Positions 45,886 through 56,547 of a stretch of 64,000 nucleotides of DNA are shown in pieces (the stretch's first letter is position 1; every line of letters starts with the position of its first letter). A program made the translations under genes and the position numbers. The notes beneath the pieces were generated by a model, which saw nothing but the letters and a program-made list of their open reading frames with translations, was not told the DNA's origin and did not search any database. Source of the stretch: Isoetes taiwanensis (Eukaryota > Streptophyta > Lycopodiopsida > Isoetales > Isoetaceae); assembly GCA_021234155.1 (NCBI GenBank), contig JAJEKV010000002.1, forward strand, positions 35,196,128-35,260,127, in the 5' to 3' direction.

Positions 45886-46990
45886 TATGAAGGACAAGGA
45901 CAAAGGCAGGGTGGCAACAGCCAACCTTAAAGGAGCATCACGCATCTGGTGGAAGGGTTATGCCAAGGCCCATGGCTTAAGCAGAGACGGGTGCAGATTC
46001 AAAAAGTTTGCTAAAGCTTTCAAGCGCCATTACATCCCAAGGGAACACAAGTCCAACATGATGCAGCAGTTCTACAGGTTGCAGCAAGGGTACAAAACAA
46101 TCCAGAAATACACCGAGGAATTCATGAGACTAAGGCTTTATGTGCCGAAGTTGAGGGAAAAGCACGCAGTGGAGAGCTATATTGAAGGATTGAACGAAGA
46201 GATCCGTAAGCTTGTAAGGGCAATAGACCCCAAGACGGTATCAGAAGCAGAATACAAGGCAATAAGCTTGTAAGGAACGGGGCCTCAGAACAGCGGGCAG
46301 AAGCAGCAATATTACCAGGATAGAGGCAAGGCAACAGGGAGTTATAGCCCGAGAGCACCGAGTCCAATTTTAAATCCCCATATAGTGGCAAACTGGGGAA
46401 GCAAGCAGAGAGGAAGCGGTGTGTCCTTCAAGGACAAGCAGAAGGGTCGAACTACTAAAAGCAAAGACGGCCTTTTTTACGTGCAATACCTAAAAAAAAG
46501 AGGCAGGAGTGCATCGAAAAGCAACTCTGATTCGGATGCTTCCAACCGGGCCATAGGACAGCAAACTGCCCGTTCGTCATGAACGCGGCGTCAGCAGAAT
46601 GGGTGGATGGGAGACTCCCTCGACGACGACTCGGGCAGGGAGGCCCACGACTTCATACGGTGGTGAGTGCCACATCTTTGCCGCAATAGATACGTAACAG
46701 CCGAGAAGCAAGATCAAGTAATATCCACAGTAGGAAAGGCCAACTCCAAGTCATTTGTAATCCTGATAGACTCTGGAAGTAGCCACAATTTTGCGTCCCC
46801 AAAGATGGTCGAAATATTGTAGTTGAAACCATTGAAGTCAAAGCCGAGACCTGAGGGCTGGCAAACAGGGGAATAAGGCACACAGCCGGCAAGAGGATAA
46901 AATTCGACATTGACTTGCCGGGAATCAACATCCCCATGGGAGCCGAGGTGATGAACATTGGAAAGTACGACTTAATTATCTAAGATGGAG
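45886..46990 (+). pseudogene. Gag C-terminal part, zinc knuckle and protease of element B, copy 1
   Basis: Continues gag after the CACTA insertion: GRVATANLKGASRIWWKGYA, FMRLRLYVPKLREKHAVESY, IRKLVRAIDPKTVSEAE, then TAA at 46271. A zinc-knuckle remnant near 46540 (GCFQPGHRTANC) and an aspartic protease motif near 46730 (SFVILIDSGSSHNFAS, DSG intact) follow in other frames. Gag packages the RNA and the protease matures Gag-Pol. Confidence 0.85.
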
Positions 46991-47165
46991 TACCTCTACC
47001 AAAGAGAGGGAGCCATCATTGATTGTGGAAAGCGGAAGGTGACCCTCACGGCACCCAATGGAAAGATCATAGAAATCATGTGTAAGGAAGTCGTGCCTAT
47101 TATGCAATGTATGTCTAGTGGCGCCGCTCAAGAGCATAAGGAGCTTAACAGTAGCCTATATCTTC

Positions 47166-48640
47166 AAGCTACAGTTGGAGGAGCCTGAGTTAGAAGAAAG
47201 TGTGGAAGATAAGGTGCTCAACAAGCTACCCGAACAGATAGCTAAGTTGGTAAAAGAGTTCCATGATCTCTTTCCGGATGAGATCAAAAAGCTTCCTCCT
47301 TACAGGGGAGTCGAGTGTGAGATAGCACTCGAACCAGGGACGAAACCAACAAGCAAAGCGCCGTACAAGATGACGACGCAAGAACTAATAGAGCTGAAGA
47401 AGCAATTGCAGGAGTTGCTTGACCTAGGCTTCATCAAACCTAGTGTCTCACCATTTGGAGCACCTATCTTGTTCGTAAAGAAGAAAGATGGTAGCTTGAG
47501 GATGTGCATAGATTACAGGCAGTTAAACAAGCACACCATCAAGAACAAGTATGCGCTCCCAAGATCGGACGATCTGATGGATCAACTCCAAGGTGCAAAG
47601 GTATTCTCCAAGATCGACCTGAGGTCAGGATACCATCAAATCAGGATCAAAGAAGAAGACGTCCACAAGACTGCATTTAGAACCCAATATGGGCATTACG
47701 AGTTCACCGTGATGTCGTTCGGATTGTCGAATGCCCCAGCAACGTTCATGAGACTCATGGACGACATCTTCAGGGAGTTCATAGATGCATTCATCATAGT
47801 ATTCTTTGACGACATCTTAGTATACAGTAAAACCCTAGAAGAACATGTACAACACCTAAGAAAAGTGCTGGAGAAGCTCAGAAGGCACAAGTTGTACGCG
47901 AAGTTGTCAAAGTGTCACTTCGCCACGGAGAGGGTAGACTACCTGGGGCATGTGATCTCAGCGGAGGGGATTTCGACAGACCCTGCCAAGATCAAAGCAG
48001 TGATACAATGGCCGGCACCAAAGAACGTCCATGAGGTCAGAAGCTTTCTCGGCCTAGCAGGGTACTATAGGAAGTTCGTAAAGAACTTTGCAAAGATAGC
48101 AGCCCCGCTAACAGATTTGACAAGGGCAGAGAAGGTGAAAGATTGGGCAGAGCACTGGCGGAAGAAAGCCCAAGCGGGATTCGACTTGTTGAAAGAAGCG
48201 TTGACAACCGCCCCCGTCTTAACCTTGCCAGACCCCGAGAAAGATAAGCTCGTAGCAACAGATGCAAGCAAAATTGCTACAAGTGCAGTGTTGATGCAGG
48301 AAGAGCGAGTGGTAGCATATGATTCGCGAAAGATGAACGACGCCGAAACACGCTACCCGACCCATGACCAGGAGCTACTTGCAGTTGTCAGGGCGCTACA
48401 CTGATTTGGAGGCACTATCTGTTAGGAAGGAAGTTCCAACTTGACACAGATCATCAGAGTCTCCAATACGTCTTCACGCAACCACACCTCAACCTGAGGC
48501 AAAGAAGGTGGATGGAGTTCCTCGAGGAATATGACTTCGACATAGTCTATAAACTGGGGAAGCTCAATGTGGTAGCAGATGCACTTTCAAGGCACCTCCT
48601 GACAACAAGAGTCCATTGCAACGCAATATCCACGCTCACC
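47166..48640 (+). pseudogene. Reverse transcriptase and RNase H of element B, copy 1
   Basis: A 428-codon frame holds the whole [97 protein letters not shown] and the catalytic [12 protein letters not shown], intact here. RNase H begins [18 protein letters not shown] and runs through [11 protein letters not shown] shift at 48403 breaks it, and HQSLQYVFTQPHLNLRQRR with LNVVADALSRHLL continues in another frame. It is the best-preserved enzyme of this copy. Confidence 0.92.
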
Positions 48641-48779
48641 AGCGACTTCGGAAGAAAGATTGAGGAAATCTTGCCATCAGATATAGATTTCAAGGAAGTA
48701 TGGGCGAAGCGGTGTAAAGGAGCAAGGATGATAAGGAGAGGGAAACCTTCAAGAACTTCAAGAAAGAAGGTAACCTCTT

Positions 48780-49800
48780 ATACCACAAGAATAAGTTGTG
48801 TGTGCCGGAGTCATCAGAAGTGAGGAAATTGATTATGCATGATACCCACAACAGCCCAATAGCTGGCCATGCAGGATTCATGAAGACTTACTTCAAAATC
48901 CGAAGCAATTATTATTGGCCAGGCATGAAGAAGCAGATTGCTCGATACATCAAGGAGTGCCAGTTATGTCAACAAACATAGGCAGAGCAACTTCGAGTTC
49001 CAGGAGCATTAGAACCATTAGCGGTGCCAAACGCTAAGTGGGCGGTCATCAGCATGGACTTCATAACAGGGCTTCCAAGGACAGTCAGAGGGAAGGATGC
49101 CTTGTCGAAGATGACACACTTTGTACCATGCAAGACCACAAACACAGCTCTGGATACAGCAAAGCTCTTCACCAAAGAGATCTACAGAGACCCGAAGTTT
49201 ATGAGTGCCTTTTGGCAAGATCTATTCACGACAATAATTCATTTAAGGCCGTTTATGAGCATCGCCTATCATCCGTAGACGGATGGGCAAACGGAACGGA
49301 CCAACGAATTTTGGAAGACATGCTACTAAACTATGTCCGGAACAAGGTGGTATGTGGGAAGAGTTTATTCACTTGGTGGAGTTAAGATAAAGCACCAAGC
49401 GGGGAATCATCCCAAATGTCGCCGCTCATGATCAACTACGGCTACCAATGCCTAACCCGCACACTTGGCACAATCCAAGATCAAAAGTAGAGGTTTCGCA
49501 AAGACATGTTGTCCGACATGCAAAAGCTGGTAGAAGAGGTTCGAGGATATCTTTCGCAAAGAAGGAGTCGATTAAAAGAGCATCGCTGACAAGCAATCAA
49601 CAAAGGAGAGTTTGAAGTCGACGACAACATTTGGCTAAAGATCAAGGTAAAGCAGGCAAAGCTTCGCATCGGAAATTGCAAGAAACTTGCTCCAAGGTGG
49701 GCGGGTCCCTTCAGAATAGACAAGAGAGTAGGTAATCAATCCTACAAGTTGGATCTACCAGCACACCTAAAGATTCATAAAGTCTTCCACGTGAGTCTGT
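48780..49800 (+). pseudogene. Integrase of element B, copy 1 (deleted core)
   Basis: Zinc-binding domain: IMHDTHNSPIAGHAGF, YYWPGMKKQIARYIKECQLC, then a TAG at 48979. The core starts VISMDFITGLPRTVRGKDAL (first catalytic Asp). The normal segment holding the second catalytic Asp is gone: KEIYR joins directly to DPKFMSAFWQDLF, a deletion of about a dozen codons. The YHP block then shows a stop (TAG, 49277), and the GQTERTNQ block reads altered. More frames continue to about 49800 (LDLPAHLKIHKVFHVSLL). Integration activity is lost. Confidence 0.85.
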
Positions 49801-49855
49801 TAAAGAAGCATACTCCAAACCCCGAAGAAGTCTTGGTACACCAACCTTGTTATAA

Positions 49856-50068
49856 ATGATAGAAGAGCAGCTAGAGATAGTCCCAGACTTGATCCTTGAT
49901 AAAGCAATCAAGAAAACAAGGAAGTCAGAGTTTCTCCAATACTTGGTCAAGTGGACACACTTGCCAGTGGAAGACGCGACGTGGGTACTTAAGCACGACC
50001 TCATAAGGCAGTACCCAGAATTCATGAAGCAATGGGACGGCAAGATCATCTCCGAAGAAATCGACTAA
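49856..50068 (+). pseudogene. Chromodomain of element B, copy 1
   Basis: A 70-codon frame at the end of pol reads EEQLEIVPDLILDKAI, then SEFLQYLVKWTHLPVEDATW and VLKHDLIRQYPEFM. L-V-K-W and A-T-W-V are the beta-strand and aromatic-cage region of a chromodomain, as in chromovirus integrases that bind methylated H3. The frame is intact, but it is severed from integrase by upstream breaks. Confidence 0.85.
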
Positions 50069-50168
50069 GGCATGTCGTTCGATGTGTAGATTAATTGAAG
50101 TTTTAAATAAGATTAATCTACGCATGCAACCTATGCTAGGTATGGGTTGCATGCGTTGTTACAGATGA

Positions 50169-50778
50169 TGAAAAGAATCTATAGAGGTGAGTACTCTAAT
50201 TCTAATGGAGATGAATCAACAATTTGATTCTAAACTACAAAGACAAGTTTATTTGTGATGCACACACATAATTTTCTTTGTTCAATCAATGCTTCTCAAT
50301 ATTGTATATTAAACCATTGGACAAAATATCTTAAGCTTTGTGCATTGTCTCCGAGAACCCAAGCTCCTTGCACATAGATAAACTCGTCTTCACCTTCAAT
50401 CCGCACCCCAGCTCAACCAACACAATGGCATTACACCTCTTTTATATCCATTCCGTCGGTGCAGGTCAGAGTAGCAGGTCGGCAAGGCGTGATCTTCGGC
50501 CCTTCTATTTTTTCTCACCGTCAAGCAATTATCCCACATTCATATCTGCAGTTTCGTGACCAACCAAACAATATCCCACATTCACTTTGACATTTAAAAG
50601 CTCACGAACCATTGAAGGTAATATTTGAGCATATAATTTGTGCTCCTACTTGACCATTGAAGAACTTGCAATTACCCCTTAAGGATAACCTTCAATCTGC
50701 ATCTCTAGTTCATGTGGATCAAATCTAACTAACCCCTGGAACCAGTTTCATCATACAGTATAACATGTAACATTTACA
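50169..50778 (-). repeat. 3' LTR of the copia element
   Basis: 610 bp, nearly identical to 55119-55735. Differences include a 3-nt and a 4-nt gap and about five substitutions seen by eye. Confidence 0.95.
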
Positions 50779-50829
50779 TTCCCCCTTCATGTTATATCTG
50801 TATGTTGAACTAATCTTCTGAGTTCTGCA

Positions 50830-51500
50830 AATCTTCCTTCAGCTTAGCACTTTCGTTAGTATATCTGCAAGTTGCATTCTAGTGTTCACATAGGTCAATT
50901 TTGCTAGACCTTTACTGACTGCTTCTCTTATAAAATGCAGTTCTAACTCAATGTGCTTGGATCTCTCGTGCAAAACTGGATCCTTAGACATTGCTATGCA
51001 GCTTGTACTGTCACAGTACAATACAGTAGCTTCAGGCTGTGGAAAACCAAATTCTGTTAGCAATCTTCTCTCCCAAATTAACTCTCTTACACACAAAGTG
51101 GCAGCTGCATATTCTGCTTCAACACTTGATAGAGCAATTGAACTTTGCTTTTTACACTTCCATGCAATTGGTCCACCACCTAGAATCATTAAATAACCAG
51201 ATGTGGACTTCCTAGTGTCCATGCAACCTCCCCAATCTGCATTACAATATGAACTTAGGATCATGTCATTTGTGCAGTAAGTTATTCCTACATCCATGGT
51301 GCCCTTGAGATATCCGAGTACCCTCTTTGCTGCACTCCAATGACCTCGTCCTGGATCATTATTATACCTGCTTAAAATGTTAACAATGTGTGATATGTCT
51401 GGCCTTGTACAGTTGGCAACATAAGACAGACATCCTATCAATGATCTGTAAGGTGTGTCAATCATTTCTTCTCTTTCAATGTCATCCTTAGGACACATAT
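50830..51500 (-). pseudogene. Copia RNase H domain (out of frame with pol)
   Basis: A minus-strand frame gives MCPKDDIEREEMIDTPYRSL, SYVANCTRPDISHIVNILSR, YCNADWGGCMDTRKSTSGYL, ALSSVEAEYAAATLCVRELI and SKHIELELHFIREAVSKGL, the standard copia RNase H. A frame change in 51500-51540 detaches it from RT. Confidence 0.92.
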
Positions 51501-51535
51501 GCTCTGAGATTTTATACCACGTACAAAGAAAGGTT

Positions 51536-54484
51536 TTACAAACTGTTGCATTGCTCCATCTTAAATTTCTTTAACATGCTCTCAATTTGACCCCTTTGAG
51601 TAAGCACTATAGTTTTATTTGCTCGATTCCTTTTCACTTCAACACCTAAGAATTTCTGCAATTCTCCAAGATCTGTCATTTTAAATCTTCTATTCAGAAT
51701 GTTCTTGCACTGATCTAAACATTGTTTTCCTTTTGCTATCATAATGTTGTCATCAACATAAAGTGCAATAATGCACCATTCACTTCCTGCCACAAGTTTA
51801 TAGATGTTTCCATCATTTTTGAATTTACTAAACCCTTGCTCAATCAGATAAGAGTCCATGCATTTATACCACTCTCGAGGGGATTGCTTGAGCCCATAAA
51901 CTGCTCTTTTTAATTTCCATACTTTATCTTTCCCTTCTTCAAAACCAGGAGGCTGTCTCATATATATTTCTTCTTCAAGTTTAGCATTCAAAAAAGCAGT
52001 ATTAACATCCATGTGATGTATCTCAAGGTCACAAGCATTAGCTATGGACAACAACATTCTAATACTGTTCATTTTGACAAGTGGTGAGAAAGTCTCCTCA
52101 TAATCCTGACCCTTCTTTTGTGAAAAACCTTGAGCAACCAACCTGGCCTTATATTTTGGAGTTTTTCCATCGGGGCAGTTTTCAAGTTTAAATAGCCACT
52201 TGTTCCCCACTATGTTTTGCCCTTCTGATATATCTACTAATTCAAAAGTCTCTGTTCTTTTGAATGATGCTAACTCATCATTCATTGCTTTTAGCCACTC
52301 AGCCTTGTCAGCTTTAGTCAGAGCCTCATTATAGGTCTTGGGTACATTAGTATCCAAATGCATTAAGATTTCAAACAAATCATGAATCTCACCTTCATTC
52401 TCGTGAAGTCTTTTACTCCTCCCAAGTTCATCTCGTCCATAATGAGTTGTATCTATCTGCAAGCCTCCCTGCAACTTTTGAACTTCAGTTTGTCTCTTTT
52501 TCCTTGTAGGCTTGGTACTTATAACCTCCTCATCTTGAACTGACATAGCATTATCCTTACCTGCATCATTATCCAGGTTAGCAATATTTTTAAATTGCAT
52601 GTCTTCTTCTGCTTCAGATTCTGTGTCAGAATCAAAATATTTAGCCTGCTCCTGCTCCTTCTCTTGAATAATCTTGGCTTCATCACTAGCTTTTTCTGCT
52701 GTAACCTCAGATGATTTGCATTCCAGATCTGCATCTTGTACATTCACCTTTGGTATAACCTTATAGAATTGGTCTTCATCAAATATAACATCTCGACTTA
52801 TTACTATTCTCCTTTTTTGTGGATCATACAGCCTATAAGCCTTTGATTGATTATCATAACCAACCATGTAAGTTATTAGTGACTTGTCATCAAGTTTTTT
52901 TCTGAGTTCATCAGGTATGTGCACAAAAGTTAAGCATCCATATGCCTTCAGATTTTCATACTGAGGTATCTTTCCAGACCACAGCATTTCTGGGATTGTT
53001 CCTTGTGAGGCTAATGATGGCAACATATTTTGAACATGAACAGCAGCTCTAACAGCTTCATCCCAAAGAAAATTGGGTAATCCTGAAAATTTTAGCATAC
53101 TTCTGACTGCATTTAAGATTGTTCTATTCTTTCTTTCTGCAATTCCATTTTGTTGAGGAGAGTACCTGCATGTAAGTTGCCTTTTGATTCCTCTCTTCCT
53201 ACAATAGAGTTTGAATTCATCTGATATGAACTCTCCCCCTCTATTTGACCTCAAACACTTGATTTTTCTCCCTGTTTCAGTTTCAACTTCATTAACAAAC
53301 TGTTTGAAGATTTCCAGAGCTGCATCTTTTGTCTTAATACAATAGACAAATGTCTTCCTGCTGAAATCATCAATAAGTGTCATGAAATATCGTTTACCTG
53401 ATAAGCTTGTCACATTAAGTGGCCCACATAGATCTGTGTGGATCAGATCTAATAGTCCTTTGGCTCTTTTGAGAGATTTTTTAAAAGGTAGTCTGCAATG
53501 CTTTCCCAATATGCACCCTGCACATTTTAGTTCTTCAGCCTCTTTGCTAACATTAATCATTCCCTTTTTTTTCAACAGTTCAATGGCTCTGGAATTCACA
53601 TGACACATTCTATGATGCCATTTTTTAAAGGTTGGATGTCTAACAAAATTAATGCTGGCCAGAATGTGACCATTGCATAAACCAAATAAATTGCCAACAC
53701 GTTTTCCCAAGAACATTACTTTATTATTGAGCAAAACTTTACAATGTAACTTCTCAAATAAGACCTTATATCCAAGATCCACTAATTGAGAGACAGAAAT
53801 TAAATTTCTCACTAAGCCAGGCACACAAAGCACATTCTCCAACTGCAACTTTTTCCCTTCTAAGTCAAACAACTCTAACACTCCTACATCTTCAATTTCT
53901 TGAAGCTCTCCATTTCCTAATTGAACATGTCCTCCTTTTCTTCCTCTGCAACTTTTAAGCATATTTGGATTTGCAGCTACTGTTTTTTCAGCTCCAGAAT
54001 CTATTATCATAACATCATTATCAATGTTATTTCTAACAATAGAATGCATTTCAGGGAGACTTACCTCTGCATCTTCATCAAGCTCATCTTCTTCACTTTG
54101 TTTGTCTTCAGTAAGATTAATCGTGGGGTTCTTCCTTGGTGCTCCTCTCCTGCTGTCATATCCCTTTTTAAAACCAGAACTTTTATCCTTGCCTTTGCCT
54201 TTTGTATTTTTCGGGCTTGGGCAGCTTGAAGCCATATGGCCCTTGCCTTCACAATTGTAACATATTATCTCTCTTCCAGTCCTTGGGCAGTCAGCCTTAA
54301 GATGGCCATAACTATCACAATTATAGCATGGCCCTATCTTCCTTTTTTCTTTGTTCTTCTTATATTTTCCAGTGTACAATACCTCTGCATTCTCATCATC
54401 ATCCTCATGAAATTTACTCTGCTCAAATTCAGTTCTTACCATCCTAATTGCATGCTCCTTCGATTTTGCGACATTCCTTAACAA
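51536..54484 (-). pseudogene. Copia Gag C-terminus, protease, integrase, reverse transcriptase
   Basis: One open minus-strand frame of 982 codons. It has two zinc knuckles (CYNCDSYGHLKADC and CYNCEGKGHMASSC), a protease (DVMIIDSGAEKTV), integrase zinc motif (HHRMCHVNS ... CAGCILGKH) and core (LIHTDLCGPLNV, KCLRSNRGGEFISDE, NGIAERKNRTI). The RT follows (YKARLVAQGFSQKKGQDYEE, MDVNTAFLNAKLEEEIY, LYVDDNIMIAKG). The second integrase Asp is Asn (RSNRGGEF in place of RSDxGGE), which should abolish strand transfer. RT catalytic YVDD is intact. A stop follows MEQCNSL. Confidence 0.95.
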
Positions 54485-55091
54485 GGTAGCAAGATGAGTG
54501 TTGTGTGATATTGCTCGAGATATGGCCAGTAATTGATATTCTTCATTGAGAATAACTCCAGCACCTTCTAAGTCTGCTATAATGGAATCAAACTTCTCAA
54601 AAAACTCAGTTACATTATCTTTTTCATGCAGTTTTCACCTTCTCAACTGCTTCTCCAACACATCTATCTGAGAGGATGTTTTGGCCTCATATTCTTTAAT
54701 TAAATACATCCACTTCCCTTGGAGTCATACCCCTCAACTTCAATTTAATCACAGATCCTACCTTGCAACTGATGATTGCTTGTGCTTCCATGATTTTCAG
54801 CTTTTCCTCCTCTCCACTTGCTGTTACAATGGAGGGACGAGCAGGTGCACTTTCAGCAGTTGCCCTTAGAGTAGAGCCTTCAGCACTTGAGCTGGCACTA
54901 GTTCCCCCTTGACTAGTTGTCCCTGCACTCACAGTTATAGGAGGGCTTCCAGAAGCATTAGGATCAACTAAATACCACAGTTTTTCAAATTCCAATACTT
55001 CTCTGATACTTTGCTTCCAGATTTGAAAGCCACCATCTCCTTTGAATACCTCTATAGAATTCAGCAGATTTGCACCAAATCTGGTAGCCAT
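54485..55091 (-). pseudogene. Copia Gag N-terminal part (two breaks)
   Basis: Starts at ATG 55091 (MATRFGANLLNSIEVFKGDG, FQIWKQSIREVLEFEKLWYL), has a Ser/Thr/Ala-rich insert, then LKLRGMTPREVDVFN and a TAA from a shift near 54700. The frame continues with IKEYEAKTSSQIDVLEKQL, a TGA near 54635, and KLHEKDNVTEFFEKFD before the pol frame. Matches the UBN2-type copia gag. Confidence 0.9.
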
Positions 55092-55105
55092 TGTACTTCA
55101 ACCTG

Positions 55106-55117
55106 GCTCTGATACCA
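55106..55117 (-). other. Primer-binding site of the copia element
   Basis: TGGTATCAGAGC on the minus strand, one base from the LTR end, initiator tRNA-Met type. Confidence 0.95.
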
Positions 55118-55118
55118 A

Positions 55119-55735
55119 TGAAAAGAATCTATAGAGGTGAGTACTCTAATTCTAATGGAGATGAATCAACAATTTGATTCTAAACTACAAAGACAAGTTT
55201 ATTTGTGATGCACACACATAATTTTCTTTGTTCAATCAATGCTTCTCAATATTGTATATTAAACCATTGGACAAAATATCTTAAGCTTTGTGCATTGTCT
55301 CCGAGAACCCAAGCTCCTTGCACATAGATAAACTCGTCTTCACCTTCAATCCGGCACCCAGCTCAACCAACACAATGGCATTACACCTCTTTTATATCCA
55401 TTCCGTCGGTGCAGGTCAGAGTAGCAGGTCGGCAAGGCGTGATCTTCGGCCCTTCTATTTTTTCTCACCGTCAAGCAATTATCCCACATTCATATCTGCA
55501 GTTTCGTGACCAACCAAACAATATCCCACATTCACTTTGACATTTGAAAGCTCACGAACCATTGAAGGTAATATTTGAGCATATAATTTGTGCTCCTACT
55601 TGACCATTGAAGAACTTGCAATTACCCCCTAAGGATAACCTTCAATCTGCATCTCTAGTTCATGTGAAGGATCAAATCTAACTAACCCCTGGAACCAGTT
55701 TCAGCATACAGTATAACATGACCTTAACATTTACA
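55119..55735 (-). repeat. 5' LTR of the copia element
   Basis: 617 bp partner of 50169-50778. Confidence 0.95.
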
Positions 55736-55740
55736 GATGA

Positions 55741-56547
55741 TGGGACCACTACGGTAATCTCTAGGACGTGGTGTAATGTCATTGTAGGCATGACCGCGGT
55801 TCTGCTTGAATTAGTTGTAAAGTAGATTAAAAGGTCTACTTCCATCTCACGGAAGTAGATGACCTCGAGAGAAAAGAGGTCATTCAGGAATGCATGGATA
55901 GGGAAGCACCTCTAGCCAATGCCTACGGGGAGGACCCCATCCTTCACGCCCCAATTACGGGAAGGACTCTATCCTCCACGTCTGGGCAACTAAAGGTGTA
56001 GGCACAAGCGGCATGTAGGCATTATAGGGCGCTGTCTCCACGGCCACGATGGAAGAAGCATCCTCTTCCTACGCCGGGAGATTAGTCATGCATTCATTTA
56101 GTTAATTAAATGGGTGGTCCTCTTATAACCAAAATTATAAATAATTAAAATGGTACTAACGAAGTGTCGACCTGCAGGCCAATAGAGTGCTCCGGAGGGC
56201 AAGGAGGTCGAGCTACGAAGACTTGCAACACAAATTTTGTTGGAATGTGTTGCAAGGAATGAAGAGTACCTCGAAAGATAATTGTATATATTAAAATTTT
56301 GATGAACTAAAATATTGTGATAAGTGAAACTAATGAGTAACTTGTTGTAATGACGTACGAATTGATAAGTTATTTGATAAAGTAATGGTGTAATAATGTC
56401 TAAAAATATTACCTTAAGGTAATCCTAATAAATGTGTAAGTATGATAGTAGTATATTGTATGCATCAAGTTGATTGCAGGTTAGGAAGATCCCAAGGTGG
56501 GGAGACCCACGATGCTGCGGACAGCATCATTTTTAAGGTGGGGAGAA
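55741..56547 (+). other. 3' untranslated region and polypurine tract of element B, copy 1
   Basis: Region between the copia insertion and LTR2, without a gene. It ends in the purine tract AAGGTGGGGAGAA (56535-56547) directly before TGTGACG, the plus-strand primer site. Confidence 0.85.

Larger units (their letters stand above)
50169..55735 (-). mobile_element. Ty1/copia retrotransposon nested in element B
   Basis: LTRs at 50169-50778 and 55119-55735, both ending TGTAAATGTTA.../...GATTCTTTTCA on the minus strand, flanked by the 5-bp duplication GATGA (50164-50168 and 55736-55740). Polypurine tract AAGGGGGAA (complement near 50779-50788) and primer-binding site at 55106-55117. Order gag-protease-integrase-RT-RNase H marks Ty1/copia. 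LTRs differ by only a few substitutions and small indels, so it is the youngest insertion with a clear date. Confidence 0.96.
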
